Part shown: in pieces, positions 43,241 through 50,448 of the stretch
How the letters are laid out: each line of letters opens with the position of its first letter
How positions within the stretch are numbered: the stretch's first letter is position 1
Assembly (NCBI RefSeq): GCF_014529625.1
Contig: NZ_CP076039.1
Location: 806,001 to 870,000 of the forward strand
DNA from: Candidatus Pelagisphaera phototrophica
GTDB lineage: Bacteria > Verrucomicrobiota > Verrucomicrobiia > Opitutales > Opitutaceae
Direction of reading: 5' to 3'
DNA length: 64,000 nucleotides
Made by a program: the position numbers and the translations under genes
The notes under the pieces: model-generated
What the model was told of the DNA's origin: nothing
The model's input: the letters and a program-made list of their open reading frames with translations, nothing else
Databases searched by the model: none

Positions 43241-43405
43241 TGGGTTGAGGTCATTGAACAGGAAATTGCTTTCATGTACAGAAAGAACCCGAAACTTAGA
43301 GAATTTGATCCCCACGGTTAGCATATGTATAGGGCATTTGATCCATAGGGCAAGGAGGTAGCCGGTCTTCAACTAACTAGTCTTAAGGTTTATTTTCTTG
43401 GAAAA

Positions 43406-44281
43406 TCACTTTTTGCGTTCAGACAAGATGGAATCAAGTCCGGCAAGATTATCTCGGAGACTTTTTTCTGCATCCTGAGTGGGGAGGTGACCTATTATTC
43501 CGATAGGGCCATCGTATCCAGAATCAATGATCGCTTGGATCATAGCCTTCTCGTAAATTCCAGAGCCAATAGGGAGGATTTTGTTTTCTAGGGATCCTTT
43601 GATGAGAGTATCCTTTTCGGCCATACCATTTAGGTTGAGGCAAAGGAGATAGGGTTTCATCAAACGAAGGTATTCAGAAAACCGGTCCATCTCTTCGTGG
43701 CTGTGATGGAAATTGTAGACGATGCCGACGTTGTCATATCCCAAACGGTGCAGTTCGCGGCAAACCGCAATCAGGTTCTCCGGGTGTCCTCCCCAGTTGA
43801 GATGATTATAGAGGCCGAATGGGGAACCCAGTTCTTTGGCCCGTTTGGCAAACGGCATCATTCGTTTGGCGGCTGCAGCGACTTTTTCTTTCTGCGAATC
43901 TATCTTGGGCGAGGGGCTGATCTTCCAAATCTGAGGCTGAAGCCCGTATTTCTCGAAGAGCTTAAAGGCCTCTTCGTTTTCGTTCCAAAAGGCGAAGTAC
44001 TCGATGCCGTGTTTTTGGCACTGCAGGATTTCTTCTTCAAACTGAGGATTATCTTGTTGGGTCCAGTTGTAGGCGATGCGTCCCACTCCCAGTTCCGAAA
44101 GCATTACGGCTCGTTTTGCCGGGCTGCGGTCCGCGGTATCCCAACGGTGCGCTACGCACCAGGCCACTAGGCTATTCTTCCCAAAATTGGCCGGGAGTTC
44201 AGCGAAAATGGAAGGGGTTCCAGCGAAGGCAATTCCTACTACAAAATGTACTATTTTGAATCGGTTGAAAATGGCATTCAT
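43406..44281 (-). CDS. Exported sugar phosphate isomerase/epimerase-like TIM-barrel protein
   Basis: This 291-residue protein has a probable signal peptide (I-V-H-F-V-V-G-I-A-F-A-G ending near I-F-A). The rest matches the xylose-isomerase-like TIM barrel (AP endonuclease 2 superfamily): A-K-R-A-V-M-L-S-E-L-G-V near 57, I-E-Y-F-A-F-W-N-E-N-E near 93, P-F-G-L-Y-N-H-L-N-W-G-G near 158, N-V-G-I-V-Y-N-F-H-H-S-H near 186, and Y-D-G-P-I-G-I-I-G-H near 255. The Glu/His-rich motifs fit a metal site. Cytoplasmic relatives act on keto-sugars or inositols; an exported form next to a DUF1080 lipoprotein suggests 3-keto-sugar processing in the periplasm. Confidence 0.8.
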   Translation of the reverse strand: MNAIFNRFKIVHFVVGIAFAGTPSIFAELPANFGKNSLVAWCVAHRWDTADRSPAKRAVMLSELGVGRIAYNWTQQDNPQFEEEILQCQKHGIEYFAFWNENEEAFKLFEKYGLQPQIWKISPSPKIDSQKEKVAAAAKRMMPFAKRAKELGSPFGLYNHLNWGGHPENLIAVCRELHRLGYDNVGIVYNFHHSHEEMDRFSEYLRLMKPYLLCLNLNGMAEKDTLIKGSLENKILPIGSGIYEKAMIQAIIDSGYDGPIGIIGHLPTQDAEKSLRDNLAGLDSILSERKK

Positions 44282-44713
44282 TTTATAGACACTACTCGAA
44301 TGACCGTTCCGCTCAACTCAATACGCTGGGCTCGGTTTTTCGAATCCTCGTTTTCTGCATCAATTTGAGCTTCGTTTTTGAGCATTCAAATCGCCAGATG
44401 CGATAATTCGGTTGATTGAAGACTTTTTAGGAGATTGGCACGGATCCGGCTAATGGTAGATCATTCTCGCTTAGCGAGATTTTAGGGTTAGTAAGAATAC
44501 GAATTGGCGGATCGCTTAGGGGTAGGCGATCCGCCACTCTGCTCAAGGGAGTAGGGAAGCAAATCCTCATCCCTGAAAGAGTGAAATAGTTGGGACAACG
44601 GGTCCGATGTGTCGCACTGATAGATATAGTTCGTCGTCAAACTAGGTCTTAACGGCATACCTTTTTGTCGCGATTGAGTCAAAAGGTAAGAGCCAATGCC
44701 AGCCGCTGAGCCA
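44282..44713. other. Intergenic stretch with one strong hairpin
   Basis: These 432 bases separate the isomerase-like gene from the upstream sulfatase, both on the - strand. I see no supported gene. The notable element is the 10-pair palindrome at 44506-44535. The region probably holds the isomerase promoter and the 3' end of the sulfatase transcript. Confidence 0.45.
44506..44535. repeat. Perfect 10-bp inverted repeat (REP-like palindrome)
   Basis: GGCGGATCGC (44506-44515) and GCGATCCGCC (44526-44535) are exact reverse complements around a 10-base loop. There is no T run on either side, so it is not a standard terminator. Its GGCGATC-type core recurs in the palindromes at 46277-46370 and 50349-50421, suggesting a dispersed repeat family. 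Confidence 0.65.
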
Positions 44714-46132
44714 TCAGGGTTTTAGGTATCGCTCAAATTCAGGTCGATTCTTCCACCCTTCGATATATGGAGCATATTCCTCGGAAACGGTCCAGTCGCG
44801 TCTACCGGGATGGTCCGGGTCGACCCGTCCCTCGGGATAGTCTTTCCCCTCGTAGCTTGATTGGACAGACTCGCTCCATTTCTCGAATTGCTTGTGCAGT
44901 CGCTGGGCGATGGAGGCTTCCTTTTGGTAGAGGTCGTTGATTTCCTTCGGATCCTTCGCGACGTTGAATAGATGGTAAACGCCCTTGTCCAAATCAGGGG
45001 CGACAAGTTTGTAATCGTTGTCGATGAAGGCCGCTTTTCTCAGGTGTCGAAACCCCATCGGTTTCTTACGTGGACCGAGTTCATTATCAAATAGAGTCCT
45101 GACGCTGACCCCGTCTTGGGGTTGAAGCATGCTGGATTCTGGTAGTCCCGCGATCTCGGCAATGGTGGGAAAGATATCCATGGTGGCTGTAGGATGGTTG
45201 GTGACACGGGCTCGCTTGATAACTGCGGGCCATTCGATGACGCAAGGTACGCGCAGTCCCCCTTCAAATACCGTATTTTTAAAACCTCGCAGTCCGCCAA
45301 CCGTGTCGGGTTTGATTGCCCCCAGTCCCCCATTGTCACTATTGAACCAGAGCAGCGTGTTGTTGGCGATGTCCAGATCTCGGAGCCCTTTGCGTAGGGT
45401 GCCAATACTGCGATCCATGGCGACCATCTCACCGTAGTGGTTCCGGGACGCGTCCTCAAGATTGGGAAAGTGAGCATTGTCCTCTTCGCTGGCCATAAAA
45501 GGCGAATGGGGCGTGCCATACCAAATGACTGTAAAGGAAGGTTTTTCCGCCATGGCTTGTCGAGCGATGAACTCAAGAGCTTCGTCTACGATGATTTCAG
45601 AGGAGTCGCCTTCGAATTCTTCGAATGTGCCTTGGCGGCTCATGATGGGATCTCGGTCGAAGAAATTGGATACGGAGAGCCATTCGTCAAAACCAAAGGC
45701 GCCAGGACTCCGCGGATCCGAACCCAGGATGGGCGCCCCGGGGCCGCGAAAACCGTTGAGGTGCCATTTCCCAAAATGTCCGGTAGTGTAACCCGCCTTT
45801 TGCAAGGCCTGTGGTAGGGTCTTTTCCTGAAGCCGGAGGGGGAAGCCATGATCTTCGACACCGTTCCGGTTGTTGGTGCGTCCGGTCATTACAGTTGAAC
45901 GAGTGGGGGAGCAGTTGGGCGCTCCGGCGTAGAATCGTTCGAATCGGAGGCCATTGGCGGCCATGGCATCGAGATGAGGCGTTTTAAGAACCGGATGGTT
46001 CATGTAGCCCATTTGCCCCCAGCCTTGGTCGTCGGTCATGACGAGTATGATATGGGGAGAGGGGTTAGCACCAAGGAGTAAGGCGGAAGGCACAAGAATT
46101 AAGAGAAAAAATAGGATTTTAGTTGAGTGCAT
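44714..46132 (-). CDS. Secreted sulfatase (C-S-P-T-R)
   Basis: This 472-residue sulfatase starts at ATG 46132 with a signal peptide (I-L-F-F-L-L-I-L-V-P-S-A-L-L-L-G-A). V-M-T-D-D-Q-G-W-G-Q-M-G-Y follows. The FGly site is canonical, G-A-P-N-C74-S-P-T-R-S-T-V-M-T-G-R, with the less common T-N-N-R-N-G-V-E-D-H-G-F continuation. G-K-W-H-L-N-G, Y-G-T-P-H-S-P-F and N-S-D-N-G-G-L complete the active site. The C-terminus is longer than usual, with Y-P-E-G-R-V-D-P-D-H-P-G-R-R-D-W. It stands alone on the - strand upstream of the isomerase/DUF1080 pair and may share its pathway. Confidence 0.9.
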   Translation of the reverse strand: MHSTKILFFLLILVPSALLLGANPSPHIILVMTDDQGWGQMGYMNHPVLKTPHLDAMAANGLRFERFYAGAPNCSPTRSTVMTGRTNNRNGVEDHGFPLRLQEKTLPQALQKAGYTTGHFGKWHLNGFRGPGAPILGSDPRSPGAFGFDEWLSVSNFFDRDPIMSRQGTFEEFEGDSSEIIVDEALEFIARQAMAEKPSFTVIWYGTPHSPFMASEEDNAHFPNLEDASRNHYGEMVAMDRSIGTLRKGLRDLDIANNTLLWFNSDNGGLGAIKPDTVGGLRGFKNTVFEGGLRVPCVIEWPAVIKRARVTNHPTATMDIFPTIAEIAGLPESSMLQPQDGVSVRTLFDNELGPRKKPMGFRHLRKAAFIDNDYKLVAPDLDKGVYHLFNVAKDPKEINDLYQKEASIAQRLHKQFEKWSESVQSSYEGKDYPEGRVDPDHPGRRDWTVSEEYAPYIEGWKNRPEFERYLKP

Positions 46133-46276
46133 GAGGTACTGGGAAGGGGAGGGCGATCGAGCCCCAGATTAATGACTTGTCACCAAGTCGGGTGGTTCTC
46201 TATCGAAAAGGCTATTGTTGCGCTGTAATCGAATTTAGCCACTTAATTGAATAGCCCGCGAGAGCTTTTTAGTGTT

Positions 46277-46370
46277 AGGGGAGGTCGTCCCGGTCCGCCG
46301 CGTCAGTTGAACTTAGCGAATCCGCCCGTTTGAGAATGGGCTCCAGGACGGATCGGGACGATCTCGCCCT
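46277..46370. repeat. Imperfect long inverted repeat
   Basis: The left arm 46277-46297 and right arm 46349-46370 are near-exact reverse complements of about 21 bases, with two or three differences, separated by about 51 bases. The core GTCGTCCCGGTCCG faces CGGATCGGGACGATC. Its composition resembles the other palindromes at 44506 and 50349, all in intergenic DNA. Confidence 0.55.
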
Positions 46371-46435
46371 ACCTCGAGAGGTCGAAGCGTTTTGATTGAA
46401 ACTCCAATGAAAGCGAATTTGTCCATGCGGATTTA

Positions 46436-46550
46436 CTAGCTCATTACGTCTAGGTCGATAGCGATTATCTTTTCGTCATTACGCACCAAGAGAGTCTTCT
46501 TTGCAAAAGCCGGGTGGCTCCAGGCGACGCTTCGGGTTACGCCAGTACGA
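46436..46550 (-). pseudogene. Relic of a PQQ-binding-like beta-propeller protein (C-terminal end)
   Basis: On the - strand about 34 residues can be read ending at TAG 46436-46438: V-T-R-S-V-A-W-S-H-P-A-F-A, then K-T-L-L-V-R-N-D-E-K-I-I-A-I-D-L. This fits the last blade of the PQQ-binding-like outer-membrane propeller family common in PVC bacteria (typically S-V-A-W-S-H-P-A-F-A-N-G and R-N-D-x-x-I-x-x-x-D-L). A stop lies just upstream in the same frame. Only the extreme tail survives. Confidence 0.6.
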
Positions 46551-46726
46551 GATCACCCGCTACCTAGAAACACCTCGGGGATGGAGCTGAGAAGCTTTAT
46601 TGGGGACTTTTAGGTGGTCGCAATTGATCGAAGGGATAGCTCTATCTTTTTGTTTCTGGTAAATTTCGAAATGACCGAATTCAAATTTTCCTAAAGTTTT
46701 GAAGGGGCAGACCGTATCACACTCGT

Positions 46727-47725
46727 ATGATCAATAGCTCTAGACAAGAAGATGCGAAACGAAGTTTCCTCTATGCAGGTTTATTTAGGGGGTCCAAGTT
46801 GGTTGGGGATCTAGGATTTGCCATTCGAATGGTGATTCTTCTCCCTATGGTTTCTGTAGTGACCTTATCAGCTGCGGAGGTTACTCTTACGTGGAATGAC
46901 AATGCTAGCAACGAGACGGGGTTTCGAGTAGAGCGTAGTACGGATGGGTCAAGCTTTTCGGTGCTGGGAACGGTCGCCGCGGATGTCACCGCCTATACTG
47001 ATGAAACGGCACTGCCCTCCTCTACCTATTGGTACAGAGTAAGTGCATACAATGAATTTGGTAGTTCCGGTTATACAAACGTCGTTAACCATACTACCGA
47101 ACCGGAAGTAAATACCGTGCCGACCATCGTTGGATTATCAAATCAGACCGTGGACGCTGACTCGGGTATATCGGGTCTGTTTCCGTTCAATATATACGAT
47201 GAGGAAACCGCAGCGGATCAATTGCTGGTGAGTGTGATGGGCTCTAACGGATCTTTGATCCCGAGCCAGAACATTACTGTATCTGGAAGTGGAACGAATC
47301 GCAATATTTCCGTCGTGCCAGCTGCTGGATCGACTGGCTCATCCACTATTACAGTCTATGTGACGGATGGGGTGAATACTAGCAGCGATAGTTTTACCGT
47401 GACTGTTTCCCCAGTTGCGAGTTTTGTAGTGTCAGATCCGCCGAGCGGATCGACCTACCATCTCGGTGACAGCGTCACTATCGATCTTTCAGTTCTTGGG
47501 GGTGCGGATCTGGTAAGCGTCACCTATTTTCTGGAAGGGATTCCCGTAGCGGTGGTTGAGGAAGCGCCTTTTACTAGAAACATCGGGCTCCCTGTGACAG
47601 GCACGCTCGAATTTCATGTCGTTGCCCAGTTGAGCGATGGATCAGAGCTCTCCTCTCAGCCCGTACAAATAGACGTGCAGGATATGGTCGCTCCTTCGGG
47701 CCTGACCGTATCTAGTTTTCCTTGA
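46727..47725 (+). CDS. Secreted FN3/Ig-like repeat protein, probably truncated
   Basis: The frame has 332 residues from ATG 46727; ATG 46829 would start right at the signal peptide (M-V-I-L-L-P-M-V-S-V-V-T-L-S-A-A). A fibronectin type III domain follows (L-T-W-N-D-N-A-S-N-E-T-G-F-R-V-E-R-S to Y-W-Y-R-V-S-A-Y-N). Next comes an Ig/cadherin-like module typical of Verrucomicrobia (I-V-G-L-S-N-Q-T-V-D-A-D and S-T-I-T-V-Y-V-T-D-G), then a third beta-sandwich (V-S-D-P-P-S-G-S-T-Y-H-L-G-D-S-V-T). These modules normally decorate large extracellular enzymes. Here the chain stops at TGA 47723-47725 just after a new domain begins (V-A-P-S-G-L-T-V). The same frame continues into a heme-binding relic, so this is probably the N-terminal remains of a bigger gene. 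Confidence 0.7.
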   Translation: MINSSRQEDAKRSFLYAGLFRGSKLVGDLGFAIRMVILLPMVSVVTLSAAEVTLTWNDNASNETGFRVERSTDGSSFSVLGTVAADVTAYTDETALPSSTYWYRVSAYNEFGSSGYTNVVNHTTEPEVNTVPTIVGLSNQTVDADSGISGLFPFNIYDEETAADQLLVSVMGSNGSLIPSQNITVSGSGTNRNISVVPAAGSTGSSTITVYVTDGVNTSSDSFTVTVSPVASFVVSDPPSGSTYHLGDSVTIDLSVLGGADLVSVTYFLEGIPVAVVEEAPFTRNIGLPVTGTLEFHVVAQLSDGSELSSQPVQIDVQDMVAPSGLTVSSFP

Positions 47726-48282
47726 CGGGATCGGTCGCTTGAACAAATACCAGCGGAAGCTTTGCGAAAACTGCGTCAGCATCCGGATGCAGAAGTAGTG
47801 GCCCGTTCGTTGGAAGTGCTCCCCAAGGTCGAGGCTCGATCCGATATCTTCGCTCTATACCAGTCGGCATTGGATTTTCCAGGTGACCGGATGAAGGGGA
47901 GAGTGGCCTTCGGAAAGGCCTGCGCGCTTTGCCACCAAGGGCTGGATGGAGGTGGGCTGGTGTTTGGGCCCCTGTCGCTACGTTTAAATCGGCTGGGAAA
48001 GCGTCGATTCTCAGAAATATTCTGGACCCGAACCAAGAGGTGGCTCCCCAATATTAAGCTTTTCAATTTCGAATGAAAAACGGGGAAGCGTACATTGGAA
48101 TGATTGGTTTCGAAAACAGGCAGAGTGTCACCCTTCGTTTGCTTGGTGGCGAGTCCAAGACTTTCCCCAGAACGGCCGTTCAAAGCATGACCGGTTTGGG
48201 CCGCTCTTTGATGCCGGAAGGGTTGGAGCATTCCTTATCGGTGGAGGAGATGGCTGACCTGCTTGCCTACTTCGTTCAATGA
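47726..48282 (+). pseudogene. Relic of a PVC-type heme-binding (C-x-x-C-H) protein, C-terminal domain
   Basis: The first piece has A-L-R-K-L-R-Q-H-P-D-A-E-V-V-A-R, then F-P-G-D-R-M-K-G-R-V-A-F-G-K-A-C-A-L-C-H-Q-G with the heme c site. After a frame change near 47995 the second piece reads I-L-R-N-I-L-D-P-N-Q-E-V-A-P-Q-Y. A TAA follows, then A-F-Q-F-R-M-K-N-G-E-A-Y-I-G-M-I and S-L-M-P-E-G-L-E-H-S-L-S-V-E-E-M-A-D-L-L-A-Y to TGA at 48280-48282. These are the consecutive blocks of the cytochrome c-like C-terminus of PVC membrane-bound dehydrogenase proteins. One frameshift and one stop make it non-functional. The first piece is in frame with the FN3/Ig gene upstream. Confidence 0.8.
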
Positions 48283-48371
48283 GGGAGAGCTGAGAGAGGC
48301 AGACTCTAAGTTTTAATGGAGAAGGGCAGTTCGCGATTGATCAATCGCCTTGCGTTCATGAGAGTGGACTC

Positions 48372-48710
48372 ATGTCAGCCTACATTGTGGTTCGTGTAAA
48401 TATGAGCAATCCTATCGCGTATGGACAATACATGCGCCACACGCCTCGATTAATCAATCGGTTTGGAGGACGTTTTATTGTTCGCGGAGGCGAGCTAGAG
48501 ATGTTGGAGGGTGAAGAGGAAACGGTTCGATTGGCGGTGATCGAGTTTCCGTCTATGGATGATGCGAAACGTTTTTACCGATCGGAGGAGTACCAAGCGG
48601 TAAAGCACTTGCGTGAAGGGGCTGGAGAGGTGCAATCATATGCTATTGATGGATACGCGAAGGAGGAATGGGATAGTGCGTTGGAAGCCAGTAAATCTCT
48701 TAGCCTATGA
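48372..48710 (+). CDS. DUF1330 domain protein
   Basis: This 112-residue protein matches DUF1330, a ferredoxin-like alpha/beta fold related to the dimeric alpha-beta barrel superfamily: A-Y-I-V-V-R-V-N-M, Y-M-R-H-T-P-R-L-I-N-R-F-G-G-R-F-I-V-R-G-G near 19-39, V-I-E-F-P-S-M-D-D-A-K-R-F-Y near 57-70 and S-E-E-Y-Q-A-V near 72. It is cytoplasmic, without a signal. Family function is undefined. Its stop overlaps the start of the SASA-type esterase gene (ATGA at 48707-48710), so they are translationally coupled. Confidence 0.87.
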   Translation: MSAYIVVRVNMSNPIAYGQYMRHTPRLINRFGGRFIVRGGELEMLEGEEETVRLAVIEFPSMDDAKRFYRSEEYQAVKHLREGAGEVQSYAIDGYAKEEWDSALEASKSLSL

Positions 48711-49495
48711 AAAATTTGATTATCGGGATCATGGGCTCCGCCTTTAGCCTAGGCTTTCCAGTAATAGGAGAGACGAATACGCCGGTGGATTTGCCTAAGA
48801 AGGAAAATATCCATCTGTTTCTGCTCGCGGGCCCATCCAATATGGCCGGCCGGGGCATCATAGAAAAATCCGACAAGCTGCCTCACCCGCGAGTGTTGGC
48901 GTTGGACAAGGACGGGAAGTGGAGACTGGCTGTAGCCCCTATACATTTCGACAAAACGGTAACTGGGGTAGGATTGGCGACATCGTTTGCAGAGGCAATC
49001 GCTAAGAGGTATCCGAATGTCACAATCGGATTGGTACCTGCGGCCTGTGGAGGGTCAGCCATTTCTACCTGGGAACCCGGCGGATACCATAGCCAAACGA
49101 AATCCCACCCTTGGGATGACGCGATCGCTCGAGCTCGCGTAGCGATGAAAAATGGGGCATTGAAAGGCATTCTTTGGCATCAAGGGGAATCGGATGGAAA
49201 ACCAGGACTCGCGAAGGCGTACGAGGGGAATTTGCAAGACTTGTTCCAGAGGTTTCGCACAGAGCTCAACGCCCCTGACGTCCCGATTGTTCTCGGTCAA
49301 CTGGGACAGTTTCCTGCGAAACCTTGGGATGAGTACAGAGAGCAGGTCAACATCGCTCACATCGCCGTCTCCAAGAGAATGGAGGGGGTTGCGTTCGTGC
49401 CGTCTGACGGTTTGAATCCCAATAGTGACATTGTTCACTTCGATACGAGATCGCTCAGAATCTTCGGGAAGCGGTACGCCGAGGCCTATTTATAA
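48707..49495 (+). CDS. SASA-type carbohydrate esterase (sialate O-acetylesterase/CE6-like), secreted
   Basis: This 262-residue protein has a signal-like N-terminus (about 1-22). Blocks of the SGNH-type SASA family are present: L-F-L-L-A-G-P-S-N-M-A-G-R-G near 39-52 with the nucleophile Ser, G-L-V-P-A-A-C-G-G-S-A-I-S-T-W near 107, I-L-W-H-Q-G-E-S-D-G near 153, and D-I-V-H-F-D-T near 240 with the catalytic Asp-x-x-His. The usual nucleophile block is G-Q-S-N-M; here Gln is replaced by Pro. It would remove acetyl groups from sugars. Coupled to DUF1330 upstream and 24 bases before the PIG-L gene, it forms a de-esterification/deacetylation cassette. Confidence 0.85.
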   Translation: MKNLIIGIMGSAFSLGFPVIGETNTPVDLPKKENIHLFLLAGPSNMAGRGIIEKSDKLPHPRVLALDKDGKWRLAVAPIHFDKTVTGVGLATSFAEAIAKRYPNVTIGLVPAACGGSAISTWEPGGYHSQTKSHPWDDAIARARVAMKNGALKGILWHQGESDGKPGLAKAYEGNLQDLFQRFRTELNAPDVPIVLGQLGQFPAKPWDEYREQVNIAHIAVSKRMEGVAFVPSDGLNPNSDIVHFDTRSLRIFGKRYAEAYL

Positions 49496-49519
49496 TTGGC
49501 AGATTAAAAATTTATAAGT

Positions 49520-50353
49520 ATGAGTGAAACTGATACAGAAGAGAAACCTCGTATATTGGCCATTGGCGCCCATCCGGATGACTGCGATCTGAAGGCGGGA
49601 GGGTGCGCGATTCTGTGGGCCCAAACGGGTTCCGCGGTTCAATTTGTCTCAGTGACCAATGGCGATGCGGGGCATCATGAGCAATCGGGCAAGGAGCTGG
49701 CGGATCGTAGAAGGGTGGAAGCAAAAGCGGCCGGCAAGGTCGCTGGTATCGAGTATCAGGTCTTGGATAACCCGGATGGAAAACTCGTTCCGGGGTTAGA
49801 GGAGCGCTGGGAGTTGCTTCGGCTGATGCGCGAGTTTCAGCCGGACCTCATTCTAACACATCGCCCCAACGACTATCATCCTGATCATCGCTATACATCA
49901 CAACTAGTTCAGGACTGTTCGTATTTAGTGGGCGTTCCGAATATCTGTCCGGATACACCTCGTTTAGAAAAAGCACCAGTTATCGCTTATTTTTCGGACG
50001 ATTTTCAAAAGCCGTCGCCGTTTGAACCCGATGTAGCTGTGGATATCGATTCGGTCATGGATACTAAGATACGAATGCTGGATTGTCACGAGTCACAGTT
50101 TTACGAGTGGCTACCTTGGATTGACCGTCATGGAATAGAAATGCCGGCAGACCCCGATCGGCGGTTAGAAGCCCTCGCGCGATTTGCAAGAAGCTTCAGT
50201 CGCCCGAGCGAAAAAGCCCGCGATTTCCTCAAACGCCACTATGGCGACGGGCGAGGCGTCACTGTTGTCAACGCCGAGACGTTTGAAGCCTGTGAATATG
50301 GGGCTGAGATGGATGGAGATACAATTCGGCGATTGTTTCAGATTCCCCGGTAG
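49520..50353 (+). CDS. PIG-L family deacetylase
   Basis: This 277-residue protein lacks a signal peptide. PIG-L/LmbE zinc-site motifs are clear: A-I-G-A-H-P-D-D-C-D-L-K-A-G-G near 14-28 (the A-H-P-D-D metal motif) and L-T-H-R-P-N-D-Y-H-P-D-H-R near 112-124 (the second H-x-x-H-type motif). The family removes N-acetyl groups from GlcNAc-containing substrates or acts on related amides. It follows the SASA esterase by 24 bases, consistent with joint deacylation of an amino sugar. A strong palindrome lies immediately after its stop. Confidence 0.89.
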   Translation: MSETDTEEKPRILAIGAHPDDCDLKAGGCAILWAQTGSAVQFVSVTNGDAGHHEQSGKELADRRRVEAKAAGKVAGIEYQVLDNPDGKLVPGLEERWELLRLMREFQPDLILTHRPNDYHPDHRYTSQLVQDCSYLVGVPNICPDTPRLEKAPVIAYFSDDFQKPSPFEPDVAVDIDSVMDTKIRMLDCHESQFYEWLPWIDRHGIEMPADPDRRLEALARFARSFSRPSEKARDFLKRHYGDGRGVTVVNAETFEACEYGAEMDGDTIRRLFQIPR

Positions 50354-50421
50354 CGGGCGATCTCCGAGCGCCCACAACAATACTGACTGATGGGGCGCTC
50401 GGAGATCGCCTGCTTGCTACC
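50349..50421. repeat. 18-bp perfect palindrome between convergent genes (REP-like, possible bidirectional terminator)
   Basis: Positions 50356-50373 and 50393-50410 are exact reverse complements of 18 bases around a 19-base loop. An outer pair GGTAGC (50349-50354) and GCTACC (50416-50421) extends the symmetry. It begins at the stop codon of the PIG-L gene and ends shortly before the convergent sulfatase stop (50449). Without T runs, a classic terminator is not certain. Related GC-rich palindromes are at 44506 and 46277. Confidence 0.75.
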
Positions 50422-50448
50422 TGCTTCGTGCCCCTTTTTAGCTCTTAG

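Larger units (their letters stand above)
46133..46726. other. Intergenic stretch with a gene relic and an inverted repeat
   Basis: About 590 bases between divergent genes. It contains the imperfect palindrome 46277-46370 and a short relic of a PQQ-type propeller protein (46436-46550). The remainder shows no supported gene; it presumably also contains the promoters for the sulfatase and for the FN3-domain gene. Confidence 0.5.
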
